A stretch of DNA of 64,000 nucleotides from Pseudomonas entomophila (lineage in GTDB: Bacteria; Pseudomonadota; Gammaproteobacteria; Pseudomonadales; Pseudomonadaceae): positions 1 through 64,000 of the forward strand of contig NZ_JAAMQI010000019.1 in the NCBI RefSeq assembly GCF_013523165.1, in the 5' to 3' direction. Positions 47,931-56,130 of this stretch are shown in pieces. The notes beneath the pieces are model-generated. The model saw nothing but the letters and a program-made list of their open reading frames with translations, had not been told where the DNA came from and ran no database searches. Each line of letters starts with the position of its first letter. Position 1 is the stretch's first letter. Made by a program: the position numbers and the translations under genes.

Positions 47931-48938
47931 GTGATTGAGTTTCAAGATGTTCACAAGACCTACCGCGTTGGCGGCAGGGACATTCCGGCGCTTCAGCCGA
48001 CCCAGCTGGTCATCGAGGATGGCCAGGTCTATGGCCTGATCGGCCACTCCGGCGCGGGCAAGAGCACGCTGCTGCGCCTGATCAACCGCCTCGAGGCGCC
48101 GACCGGCGGCCGCATCATCGTCGATGGCGAGGATGTCACCGCCTTCGATGCCAACCAGCTGCGGCGCTTCCGCCAGCAGGTCGGCATGATCTTCCAGCAC
48201 TTCAACCTGCTGGCCTCCAAGACCGTCGCCGACAACGTGGCCTTGCCACTGACGCTGGCGGGCGAGCTGTCACGTGGCGAGATCGACCAGCGCGTGAACG
48301 AGCTGCTGGCCCGGGTCGGCCTGGCCGACCACGCCCGCAAGTACCCCGCGCAACTGTCCGGCGGCCAGAAGCAGCGCGTGGGCATCGCCCGTGCCTTGGC
48401 CACCCGGCCCAAGATCCTGCTGTGCGACGAGGCGACCAGCGCGCTCGACCCGCAGACCACGGCCTCGGTGTTGCAGCTGCTGGCCGAGATCAACCGCGAG
48501 CTGAAGCTGACCATCGTGCTCATCACCCACGAGATGGACGTGATCCGCCGGGTCTGCGACCGCGTGGCGGTGATGGACGCCGGGCGCATCGTCGAGCAGG
48601 GCGCCGTGGCCGATGTGTTCCTGCACCCGACCCACCCGACCACCCGCCGTTTCGTGCAGGAAGACGAGCAGGTCGACGAAGGCGAGCAACGCGATGACTT
48701 CGAGCACGTGCCCGGGCGCATCATCCGCCTGACTTTCCAGGGCGAGGCCACCTACGCGCCGCTGCTGGGCACCGTCGCCCGTGAAACCGGGGTCGACTAC
48801 AGCATCCTGGCAGGACGCATCGACCGCATCAAAGACGTTCCCTATGGGCAGTTGACGCTGGCCGTGACCGGTGGCGACATGGACGCGGCGTTCGACCGCT
48901 TCACGGCCGCCGACGTGCATATGGAGGTACTGCGTTGA
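47931..48938 (+). CDS. metN: Methionine ABC transporter ATPase MetN
   Basis: A 335-residue ABC ATPase. Walker [10 protein letters not shown], signature [15 protein letters not shown], Walker [15 protein letters not shown]-loop ITHEMD, and a C-terminal NIL (ACT-like) domain (about residues 260-335) that senses methionine for trans-inhibition. GTG start at 47931 behind AAGG. Stop overlaps metI by one base. Imports methionine with MetI and MetQ. Confidence 0.93.
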   Translation: MIEFQDVHKTYRVGGRDIPALQPTQLVIEDGQVYGLIGHSGAGKSTLLRLINRLEAPTGGRIIVDGEDVTAFDANQLRRFRQQVGMIFQHFNLLASKTVADNVALPLTLAGELSRGEIDQRVNELLARVGLADHARKYPAQLSGGQKQRVGIARALATRPKILLCDEATSALDPQTTASVLQLLAEINRELKLTIVLITHEMDVIRRVCDRVAVMDAGRIVEQGAVADVFLHPTHPTTRRFVQEDEQVDEGEQRDDFEHVPGRIIRLTFQGEATYAPLLGTVARETGVDYSILAGRIDRIKDVPYGQLTLAVTGGDMDAAFDRFTAADVHMEVLR

Positions 48939-49609
48939 TGGACGCTCTGAATTTCTTCGCCAACGTCGACTGGGCCGAGATCTGGCTGGCCACGGTCGAC
49001 ACCTTGATCATGCTGTTCGGCTCGCTGCTGTTCACCGTGCTGCTGGGCCTGCCGCTGGGTGTGCTGCTCTTCCTGTGCGGCCCGCGGCAGATGTTCGAAC
49101 AGAAAGGCGTCTACGCGCTGCTGTCGCTGGTGGTCAACGTGCTGCGCTCGTTGCCGTTCATCATCCTGCTGATCGTGATGATCCCGTTCACCGTGCTCAT
49201 CACCGGCACCTCGCTGGGGGTGGCCGGGGCCATTCCACCACTGGTGGTCGGCGCCACCCCGTTCTTCGCCCGACTGGTCGAGACGGCACTGCGTGAAGTG
49301 GACCGCGGCATCATCGAAGCGACCCAGGCGATGGGCGCGACGACGCGCCAGATCATCACCCATGCGCTGCTTCCGGAAGCGCGCCCTGGGATCTTCGCCG
49401 CGATCACCGTCACCGCCATCACCCTGGTCTCCTACACCGCCATGGCGGGTGTGGTCGGTGCCGGTGGCCTGGGCGACCTGGCCATTCGCTTCGGTTACCA
49501 GCGGTTCCAGACCGATGTCATGGTCGTCACCGTGGTCCTGCTGCTGATCCTGGTGCAGGTGCTGCAGAGCATCGGTGACAGGCTGGTCGTGCATTTTTCT
49601 CGCAAGTGA
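48938..49609 (+). CDS. metI: Methionine ABC transporter permease MetI
   Basis: A 223-residue inner-membrane permease with five helices and the EAA loop ETALREVDRGIIEATQAMGAT. ATG at 48938 ([12 protein letters not shown]) overlaps the metN stop (TGATG). Confidence 0.93.
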   Translation: MDALNFFANVDWAEIWLATVDTLIMLFGSLLFTVLLGLPLGVLLFLCGPRQMFEQKGVYALLSLVVNVLRSLPFIILLIVMIPFTVLITGTSLGVAGAIPPLVVGATPFFARLVETALREVDRGIIEATQAMGATTRQIITHALLPEARPGIFAAITVTAITLVSYTAMAGVVGAGGLGDLAIRFGYQRFQTDVMVVTVVLLLILVQVLQSIGDRLVVHFSRK

Positions 49610-49626
49610 ACCCAACCCGGTCGGTC

Positions 49627-49644
49627 GAGAGCCAAAAGGCTCTC
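49627..49644 (+). promoter_or_regulatory. Intercistronic stem-loop between metI and metQ
   Basis: GAGAGCC-AAAA-GGCTCTC, a perfect 7-bp stem with a 4-nt loop, ends 6 bp before the metQ ribosome-binding site AAGGAG. It lacks a U-tract, so it more likely protects the metQ mRNA 5' end after processing than terminates. Confidence 0.55.
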
Positions 49645-49658
49645 TCTAAGGAGTGTCA

Positions 49659-50429
49659 ATGAAAAAGCTGCTTGCTATCGCCGCCGCGGTCGCGGCCTTC
49701 TCGGCCCAGGCCGAGACCCTCACGGTCGCCGCTACCCCGGTACCGCATGCCGAGATCCTCAAGTTCGTCCAGCCACAGCTGGCCAAAGAGGGCGTGGAGC
49801 TGAAGGTCAAGGAGTTCACCGACTACATCCAGCCGAACGTGCAGGTGGCGGAAAAGCGCCTGGACGCCAACTTCTTCCAGCACCAGCCGTACCTGGATGA
49901 GTTCAACAAGGCCAAGGGCACCAATCTGGTCAGCGTCGCCAGCGTGCACCTGGAGCCTCTCGGCGCCTACTCGGACAAGGTCAAGAGCCTGGACGCACTG
50001 CCGTCCGGCGCCACCGTGGTGATTCCCAACGACGCCACCAACGGTGGGCGCGCCTTGCTGCTGCTGGACAAGGCGGGCGTGATCACCCTCAAGGACCACG
50101 GCAACATCCTGTCCACCGTCAAGGACATCGCCGAGAACCCCAAGCACCTCAAGTTCCGCGAACTGGAAGCGGCGACCATTCCACGCGTGCTGACCCAGGT
50201 CGACCTGGCGCTGATCAACACCAACTATGCACTGGAAGCCAAGCTCGATCCGAAGAAGGACGCACTCGTCATCGAAGGCAATGACTCGCCCTACGTGAAC
50301 ATCCTGGTCGCGCGCCCTGACAACAAGGACAGCGACGCCATGAAGAAGCTGGTCGATGCCCTGCATTCACCCGAAATGAAGCAGTTCATCAACGAGAAGT
50401 ACAAAGGCGCCGTGGTCCCCGCCTTCTGA
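49659..50429 (+). CDS. metQ: Methionine ABC transporter substrate-binding protein MetQ
   Basis: A 256-residue NlpA-family binding protein: signal peptide (residues 1-18, ending SAQAE), then VAATPVPHAEIL and the methionine-site region RLDANFFQHQPYLDEFN. There is no lipobox cysteine near the cleavage site, so it is probably soluble in the periplasm, unlike E. coli MetQ. ATG at 49659 after AAGGAGTGTCA. Confidence 0.92.
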   Translation: MKKLLAIAAAVAAFSAQAETLTVAATPVPHAEILKFVQPQLAKEGVELKVKEFTDYIQPNVQVAEKRLDANFFQHQPYLDEFNKAKGTNLVSVASVHLEPLGAYSDKVKSLDALPSGATVVIPNDATNGGRALLLLDKAGVITLKDHGNILSTVKDIAENPKHLKFRELEAATIPRVLTQVDLALINTNYALEAKLDPKKDALVIEGNDSPYVNILVARPDNKDSDAMKKLVDALHSPEMKQFINEKYKGAVVPAF

Positions 50430-50435
50430 CCGCGC

Positions 50436-50455
50436 GGCACGACGCCCGTCGTGCC
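50436..50455 (+). terminator. Stem-loop after metQ
   Basis: GGCACGAC-GCCC-GTCGTGCC, a perfect 8-bp stem 6 bp past the metQ stop. Not followed by a T-run. Confidence 0.55.
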
Positions 50456-50507
50456 CATTCGCCACGGTCCCCGAGTCGTCCGTCGAAGGCGGCTCGGTCT
50501 ACGCCGA

Positions 50508-51140
50508 TCACTCGCCCTCTACCAGCCCTGGCAAGCGCGCTACCAGCTTGTCCGTATCGAAAGGTGCGCGCACGAACCCGCGCTGGCGCCCATCCGGGCC
50601 GATGATCGCCAGGTTGCCGCTGTGATCCACGGTATAGCCAGGCGTGCGGGTGTCAGCCGGTATGAACGGGATGCTCAGCGCCTGGGACAGGGTGCGGGTG
50701 TCCTCGATCGAGCCGCGCACGCCGAGAAAATCCTTGTCGAAGTACGCCAGGTATTGCTTGAGCTGCGCCGTGGTATCGCGTGCCGGATCGACGCTGACCA
50801 GTACGATCCGCAAGCGATCGACGGTGTGCTGCGGCAGCTGGTGCTTGATCTGTCGAAGCTGGGCCAGGGTGGTCGGGCAGATGTCGGGGCAGTAGGTGTA
50901 GCCGAAGAACACCAACGACCACGTGCCTTTCAACTGATCCAGCGCGACCGACCGCCCCTGCTGATCGGTCATCTGCAAGGGCGGTAGGCCACGGCTTTGT
51001 GGCAACAGGATGATCCCGGCACGCGCGAGCTCGGTGCTGCTGGCCTGACCGGCGCCACCGGTCAAACGGACGGCGAATACACAGACGATCAGCGCCAACA
51101 GGCCGAAGAGGGTGAAGACGGTTTTCTGGGTGCGGGTCAT
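50508..51140 (-). CDS. senC: SCO1/SenC family copper chaperone
   Basis: A 210-residue membrane-anchored thioredoxin-like protein. One N-terminal helix (TVFTLFGLLALIVCVFAV), the copper-binding CxxxC in FFGYTYCPDICPTTLAQ and the distal His in PGYTVDHSGN are all present. SCO proteins insert copper into the CuA centre of cytochrome c oxidase. ATG at 51140 is chosen from family length; its ribosome-binding site is weak. No cytochrome oxidase gene lies beside it, although the family is usually the last gene of the cox operon in Pseudomonas. Confidence 0.88.
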   Translation of the reverse strand: MTRTQKTVFTLFGLLALIVCVFAVRLTGGAGQASSTELARAGIILLPQSRGLPPLQMTDQQGRSVALDQLKGTWSLVFFGYTYCPDICPTTLAQLRQIKHQLPQHTVDRLRIVLVSVDPARDTTAQLKQYLAYFDKDFLGVRGSIEDTRTLSQALSIPFIPADTRTPGYTVDHSGNLAIIGPDGRQRGFVRAPFDTDKLVARLPGLVEGE

Positions 51141-51292
51141 GGCGGGGGCCTGGAAGGAGAGTGAGCTGCAAACTGCAAGGGTGAGGATTCGGACCCGCTC
51201 ATGCAACCGGCGTTTTCGCTTGCGCCGCCTCCATGAAACCTGCCTGGATCAGGGCACTCTATCGACACACGCTCTGTCATATGCCTGTTGGC

Positions 51293-51306
51293 GTCATAAA
51301 TATGAC
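51293..51306. promoter_or_regulatory. GTCATA-AA-TATGAC dyad in the senC/51390 intergenic region
   Basis: A perfect 14-bp inverted repeat in an AT-rich island, with a further GTCATAT half-site at about 51276. It lies between senC (minus) and the 215-residue gene (plus), about 90 bp before the latter. Confidence 0.45.
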
Positions 51307-51389
51307 AATCTATAACAATTCCATCTTAGCTTTCCCGTCCAGCGAGCTAATTTAGTGTCTTCCCTGTGTAATACCTGCCCGGAGTCCCC

Positions 51390-52037
51390 ATGAACATCGC
51401 CGCATTGCGCGAGCAGATCACCCTTGCCCACCAACACGAAGACCGTACTGGCCAGCTTCGTCTGCGCCTGGGGCAGCAAGTGCCCCACCTGCACCGCGCC
51501 ATTCAACTCCCTGCACAGGATGCCTCAGGGACACTGGAACGCTTCGTCAGCGCCTACATCGAGCAGGTGCCGGAGCTGCTGCAAGCCGCCCATGCCGTGT
51601 CACGCGAGGCGGGTATCGAGGCGCAGATCAAGCCTGTGCTGAAGATCGCCGAGGCCTATTTTCTCCAGCCGCCCGACTGCATCGATGGCCAGGCCGGCCT
51701 CGACGGGCTGCTCGATGAAGCCTACCTTGCCCACCGTCTGGTCGAGGAAGTGAACGACCTGTACATCCGGCACTTTCAGCAGCCGCTGATTCCCCTCGAC
51801 ACCACCGTGGCGAACCTCATCGCGCATCAACTGATCGGCGAGACGTTCGCCAACCGACTCGACGAAGTGGTGCACCATTCCGTGGACCAGTTGCTCGACG
51901 ACGACAGCTTCGCCCTGGACACTGTCGAGCGCTACCGTGCCGCCCTGAACAACCCGGCCACGGGCGCTGCCTGGCAGCGCTGGCCTTGCCTGTCGCGACA
52001 GCTGGACGTCGACCTGACCCTCGGCACGCTGCACTGA
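51390..52037 (+). CDS. Conserved hypothetical protein, helical, 215 residues
   Basis: Not recognised. No signal peptide or membrane helix. Sequence is almost wholly helical: an N-terminal amphipathic region (NIAALREQITLAHQHEDRTG), a middle with IEQVPELLQAAHAVSREAG and LKIAEAYFLQPPD, and a C-terminal LIAHQLIGETFANRLDEVVH. ATG at 51390 follows CCCGGAG. It is followed by a stem-loop at 52036-52072 and then by a 361-residue unknown gene on the same strand. Both sit where the cox operon is expected. Confidence 0.7.
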   Translation: MNIAALREQITLAHQHEDRTGQLRLRLGQQVPHLHRAIQLPAQDASGTLERFVSAYIEQVPELLQAAHAVSREAGIEAQIKPVLKIAEAYFLQPPDCIDGQAGLDGLLDEAYLAHRLVEEVNDLYIRHFQQPLIPLDTTVANLIAHQLIGETFANRLDEVVHHSVDQLLDDDSFALDTVERYRAALNNPATGAAWQRWPCLSRQLDVDLTLGTLH

Positions 52038-52072
52038 GCCTCTCCCCGTCAGGGTGTTCCGGGAAGAGGCTC
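52036..52072 (+). terminator. Stem-loop after the 215-residue gene
   Basis: GAGCCTCT (52036-52043) pairs with AGAGGCTC (52065-52072) with partial pairing inside (CCC/GGG). No T-tract; it may attenuate rather than stop transcription into the next gene. Confidence 0.45.
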
Positions 52073-52154
52073 CTGCTGACGCCGGGTCGACCCGGGTTGT
52101 TAGCGTCTGGTGGCCATCGTGCGATGGCCTTTTCAACCAGACAGGAAGACACCC

Positions 52155-53240
52155 ATGGCAATCCGTTGGAACCGTCTCTTCACCGACCTGCTGCGCGGCA
52201 GTCGCTCCACCCTGTGGGGCAACTGGGCGCTGAATCCGATCATCCAGCCCGGCGCGGTCGGCCTCGTCGACCCGACCACCGGTGAGTTCACGCTGGTCAA
52301 GGATGCACTGCCGAACGTCGATACCCTGACCGTCGCGCAAAGTCGCAAATGGAACATCAGCTCCAAGGACGTGCGCCGCCGTGAAACCAAAGCCACGGTC
52401 AGCGGCACGGTGGTGGACCCCGCCACAGGCGTGCAGGTCAAGCCCGACACGGCCGTGGAATGGCGCTTCGAGAACGAAGCCTCCATCGCCTCGGAGTTCG
52501 CCATTCACTCCGAGCAACGCCTGAGCGACCTGGGGCTGATCGAACAGCACTACGCCTGGCTGCACGAGCAGGCCAAGCGAGTGGGCATGGCCACCGACCA
52601 GGGCATTTCCGAGGGCTTCGGGGTGGTGACCAACGTCATCTATGCCAGCAGCGGGATCAATGCCGGCGCCAAGAAGAAGGGTGCCACGTTCTCGCTGTCC
52701 GGCACGGCCAGCGGCTTGAACGTCTTGCTGGGTGACCAGGGTATCGTCGGCACGGGCAAGGCCAGCTTCATCCTGACCCATGACAGCTCGGCCGTGGAAA
52801 CCCATACGCTGCCGGCCAAGAGTGGTGAAATCGCCACACAGCCGATCCCGATCGCCTATGGCTTTGCCTCGTTCGCAGGTAGCCGATTGCTGATGCCCAA
52901 CTGGATCGCCAAGCTGGGCAGCCTGAAACTGCACGTGGACAGCAAGGCCAGCTCGGGCACGACCTACATCGCCAAGGTCAATGTCAGCTACGACACCCCC
53001 AAAGGCCGCGAGGAAAGAGCCGCCACCGTGCTGGGCGGCAGCTCGGCCAACTTCAACGACATCCCGCTCTCGGCCACTCGGTTGAAGGTGGTCGTCGAGT
53101 TCGTCAACCTGGGGGCCAACGAAATTCACGTGCGGGAGTGGAACACGCCATTGACGCAGTGGGTCGGCGGCACCCGAACGATGAACCTGACCGGTACGTG
53201 GCCCGCCTCGCCCAAGGTGACGGTGGTCGAGGAAGACTGA
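52155..53240 (+). CDS. Unrecognised 361-residue protein, beta-rich
   Basis: Not recognised. No signal peptide. An N-terminal part (about 1-100: RGSRSTLWGNWALNPIIQPG, VDPTTGEFTLVKD, SRKWNISSKDVRRRETKATV), a helical middle with IEQHYAWLHEQAKRVGMATDQG, a Gly/Ala/Ser-rich stretch (NVIYASSGINAGAKKKGATF) and a C-terminal beta-rich part of about 130 residues (LHVDSKASSGTTYIAKVNVS, LKVVVEFVNLGANEIHVREW). ATG at 52155 follows ACAGGAAGAC. Strong 11-bp terminator after it. A pore-forming or carbohydrate-binding role is conceivable but unsupported by any motif. Confidence 0.7.
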   Translation: MAIRWNRLFTDLLRGSRSTLWGNWALNPIIQPGAVGLVDPTTGEFTLVKDALPNVDTLTVAQSRKWNISSKDVRRRETKATVSGTVVDPATGVQVKPDTAVEWRFENEASIASEFAIHSEQRLSDLGLIEQHYAWLHEQAKRVGMATDQGISEGFGVVTNVIYASSGINAGAKKKGATFSLSGTASGLNVLLGDQGIVGTGKASFILTHDSSAVETHTLPAKSGEIATQPIPIAYGFASFAGSRLLMPNWIAKLGSLKLHVDSKASSGTTYIAKVNVSYDTPKGREERAATVLGGSSANFNDIPLSATRLKVVVEFVNLGANEIHVREWNTPLTQWVGGTRTMNLTGTWPASPKVTVVEED

Positions 53241-53257
53241 CGCCTGCAGCCAGGCTT

Positions 53258-53285
53258 GGCGCCCTGGGGGTGAACCCAGGGCGCC
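53258..53285. terminator. Strong bidirectional stem-loop
   Basis: GGCGCCCTGGG (53258-53268) is perfectly complementary to CCCAGGGCGCC (53275-53285), loop GGTGAA, between the convergent 361-residue gene and the SulP gene. Confidence 0.65.
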
Positions 53286-53310
53286 AGACCCGCTCAGCCA
53301 TCGAGGCGCA

Positions 53311-54837
53311 TCAGACCCGCACGGCCGTGCGCAAGCGTCCCTCGGTTCGTCGTTTCAGACCGCGCTGCTCGATCAACAGCCGGGTGCCCATCGCCTGGTT
53401 GGCACGCCCCCAGTCCTCGAGCAGTTCCAGGCAGGCATGGTCGATGTAGGTCAGGTGGGTCAGGGGTACGTGCAGGGTCGTGCCTGCCGGCACGCTTTCC
53501 AGGACCTGGGTCAGTGCAGGCACCTTGAGGAAGGTGGCCGCGCCGCTCAGTCGCAGCTCCTTGTGCCCGGTCTCGGGCAGGTCCACCAGGTTGATCTTCA
53601 AGCGTGCCGCCTTGAACGCCAGCTTGAGCAAGGTCAAGGCAAAGCCCAGCAACACGCCCGTCAGCAGATCGCTGAAGACGATGGCCAAAGCGGTCGCGGC
53701 ATAGATCAGCACCGGCGAGCGACCATAGCGCTGCAAGCCTCGCAAGGCCTTGAAGTCCACCAGCTTGACGCCGGTGTACACCAGCACACCTGCCAGGCTG
53801 GCCACCGGGATCTGCTGCAGCACGCTGCTCAGCACGACGACGAACGCCAACAACCATACCCCATGCAGAATCGCCGACGCTCGCGTCCTGGCACCCGCTT
53901 GCACGTTCGCCGAGCTGCGCACGATCACCCCGGTCATCGGCAGGGCGCCCAATACGCCGCACAGCATGTTGCCGATGCCCTGCGCCGACAGCTCACGGTC
54001 GAAGTCCGACCGCGGCCCGCTGTGCATGCGGTCCACGGCGGCCGCCGACAGCAGGGTCTCGGCACTGGCGATGAAAGCGAGCGCCACGGCCGCCATCAGC
54101 AGACTGGGGTCAGCGAGCCTGAACAGATCGTCCAGGCGTAGCCAGTCGATGGCCTGAGACAGGTCAGTGGGCACCTCGACGCGGTTGACCGGCAGCGCCA
54201 GCAGCAGACTGATCACGGTCATCGACGCCACGCCCAGCAAGGCGCCGGGAACGAAGCGCAGGCGCTGCGGCCGCCAGCGTTCCCACCCCCACATCAGGGC
54301 GATGGTGCCCAGGCCGAGCAGACCGGCCTGCCAGGCGCCGCTGCCGTGCTCCACGGGCAGCGCCGTGGCCAGCGTGGACGGGAAGCCCAACAGGTTCTGC
54401 ATGCCGGAGGGTTGGGGCGCCGTGTCGAACATCACGTGCACCTGGGAGAGCACGATCAGCACACCGATCCCGGCCAGCATGCCGTAGACCACGGCCGGAG
54501 CCGTGACCCTGAACCAGCACCCCAGGCGCAGTCGACCGGCCAGCAATTGCAGCAGGCCCGCCAACAGCAGGATCGGCCCCAGCATGGCGATTCCGTGCTG
54601 GCGCACCAGCTCGAAGACCAGCACCGCCAACCCGGCGGCCGGGCCGCTCACCTGCAACGGCGACCCTGCCATGAAGCCTACGACGATGCCACCGATGATC
54701 CCGGTGATCAGCCCCTTGGCCGGTGGCATGCCCGAGGCGATGGCGATGCCCATGCACAAGGGCAGGGCGACCAGAAAGACCACTATCGACGCCAACAGCT
54801 CACGCGGCAGGGCCGCTTTCATCTGTGTCATGTTCAC
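53311..54837 (-). CDS. SulP-family anion transporter with STAS domain
   Basis: A 508-residue transporter. About 10-14 membrane helices start with LLASIVVFLVALPLCMGIAIASGMP. SulP motifs include GIIGGIVVGFMAGSPLQVSGPAAGL. A STAS domain occupies the last 95 residues (VPLTHLTYIDHACLELLEDW). GTG start at 54837 is best because AGGAG lies 7 nt upstream; ATG at 54831 is possible. Next to a beta-carbonic anhydrase on the same strand, so bicarbonate or sulfate transport is likely. Confidence 0.88.
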   Translation of the reverse strand: MNMTQMKAALPRELLASIVVFLVALPLCMGIAIASGMPPAKGLITGIIGGIVVGFMAGSPLQVSGPAAGLAVLVFELVRQHGIAMLGPILLLAGLLQLLAGRLRLGCWFRVTAPAVVYGMLAGIGVLIVLSQVHVMFDTAPQPSGMQNLLGFPSTLATALPVEHGSGAWQAGLLGLGTIALMWGWERWRPQRLRFVPGALLGVASMTVISLLLALPVNRVEVPTDLSQAIDWLRLDDLFRLADPSLLMAAVALAFIASAETLLSAAAVDRMHSGPRSDFDRELSAQGIGNMLCGVLGALPMTGVIVRSSANVQAGARTRASAILHGVWLLAFVVVLSSVLQQIPVASLAGVLVYTGVKLVDFKALRGLQRYGRSPVLIYAATALAIVFSDLLTGVLLGFALTLLKLAFKAARLKINLVDLPETGHKELRLSGAATFLKVPALTQVLESVPAGTTLHVPLTHLTYIDHACLELLEDWGRANQAMGTRLLIEQRGLKRRTEGRLRTAVRV

Positions 54838-55020
54838 CGTGTTGCTCCTTTCTCGGTTTTCTCGACCCTTCCAGCGGTCATGGGCACGGGCTTCCGAACG
54901 GCGCGCAGGCGTCGACCGCCAAGGTCGTCGGCAGGCTGTTCGAAGGGTTCAGGGCAGCGAAGACCCGGCCGCCCAAGAGGGCGGCCGGTCAGCAGAAGAG
55001 GTTCAGCGTGTCAGGCGCGC

Positions 55021-55740
55021 TCAGTAGCGCCCTCTTGGCGTGGCGCAAGGCACGGTGTCACCTTCGCCCAACGGCAGGAAGCTGTCGGTGGTGGCATCGT
55101 AGGCCTCGATGCGACTGGTCTCGATGTCGTAGATCCAGCCGTGGATGTACAGCTGTCCGGCAGCCAGACGGGAGGCGACCGAAGGGTGGGTGCGCAGGTG
55201 ATGCAACTGAGCGATGACGTTTTCCTTGGTGAGCACCTGCATGCTCTCGTGCTCGGTGCCGCAGGAGCAGTTGTCCTCGACCACGGTTCGAGCCACTTCG
55301 GCATGACGCAACCAGGCCTTGACGGTCGGCATCTTCTCCAGCGACTGCGGGTTGAGCACCGCACGCATGGCACCGCAGTCGGAGTGACCACAGATGATGA
55401 TGTGGTGAACACCCAGTGCCATCACGGCGTATTCGATCGCCGTGGAAACACCGCCGTTCATCTGGCCATAAGGGGGAACGACGTTACCCACGTTGCGGGT
55501 GACGAACAGGTCGCCGGGCGAGCTCTGGGTGATCAGTTCAGGCACGATGCGCGAATCGGCGCAGGTGATGAACATGGCGCGCGGCTTCTGGGCGGTGGCG
55601 AGCTTCTTGAACAGCGCCTCCTGCTCCGGGAACACTTCGTGGTGGAAGCGCAGGAAGCCGTCGACGATCTGCTTCAGGGCGGCATCGGCGCTCTCGACCG
55701 GTACGGTCGGAGCCGGCTTGGATGGGTCCTTGACGGGCAT
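55021..55740 (-). CDS. Beta-class carbonic anhydrase
   Basis: A 239-residue zinc enzyme interconverting CO2 and bicarbonate. Ligands and the Asp-Arg dyad are present: MFITCADSRIVPE (Cys, Asp, Arg) and IIICGHSDCGAMRA (His, Cys). ATG at 55740 follows AGAGGATGA. Gap to the SulP gene is 183 bp; the pair is likely functionally linked, since SulP and carbonic anhydrase genes are often neighbours. Confidence 0.92.
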   Translation of the reverse strand: MPVKDPSKPAPTVPVESADAALKQIVDGFLRFHHEVFPEQEALFKKLATAQKPRAMFITCADSRIVPELITQSSPGDLFVTRNVGNVVPPYGQMNGGVSTAIEYAVMALGVHHIIICGHSDCGAMRAVLNPQSLEKMPTVKAWLRHAEVARTVVEDNCSCGTEHESMQVLTKENVIAQLHHLRTHPSVASRLAAGQLYIHGWIYDIETSRIEAYDATTDSFLPLGEGDTVPCATPRGRY

Positions 55741-56130
55741 GATTCATCCTCTTGACGATAGGTGGGCAAGTCCATTTTACCGGTGATGTATGCAGGCCAT
55801 GCAGATCTTGGATGACACGTTCACGGCAAAAATCACAGTCGCTTTGGACTGATTTCCTACGCTACCGAGGAAAACTTAACTGAAACTGAATTCAGGTGCT
55901 CTAGCACAAGTCTTCCAGCGCGAAGAGGCGGGCTCTGAACAGTAGCAAAAAAACATCAATGACCAAAGAGCCATGACGGCACTGATGCCGCTCGCGGACG
56001 CTGCACGGTTGGATAAGCCATGGGCCATGCCACGGTCGTTGCGCGAGGTTGACGCGACCATGGCCCACCCTTGAGACCCTGTCCCTGTGCAGCCTCAAGG
56101 CGTGGGCCACGCTCGCTTCAGCGCCGCCGA
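55741..56130. other. Intergenic region, 390 bp, no gene supported
   Basis: Holds the carbonic anhydrase promoter side (AT-rich at about 55830-55890) and, downstream of the M3 peptidase gene, an imperfect hairpin with outer arms TGGGCCATG (56021-56029) and CATGGCCCA (56059-56067). No coding sequence seen. The hairpin may end the M3 transcript, but has no T-tract. Confidence 0.5.
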
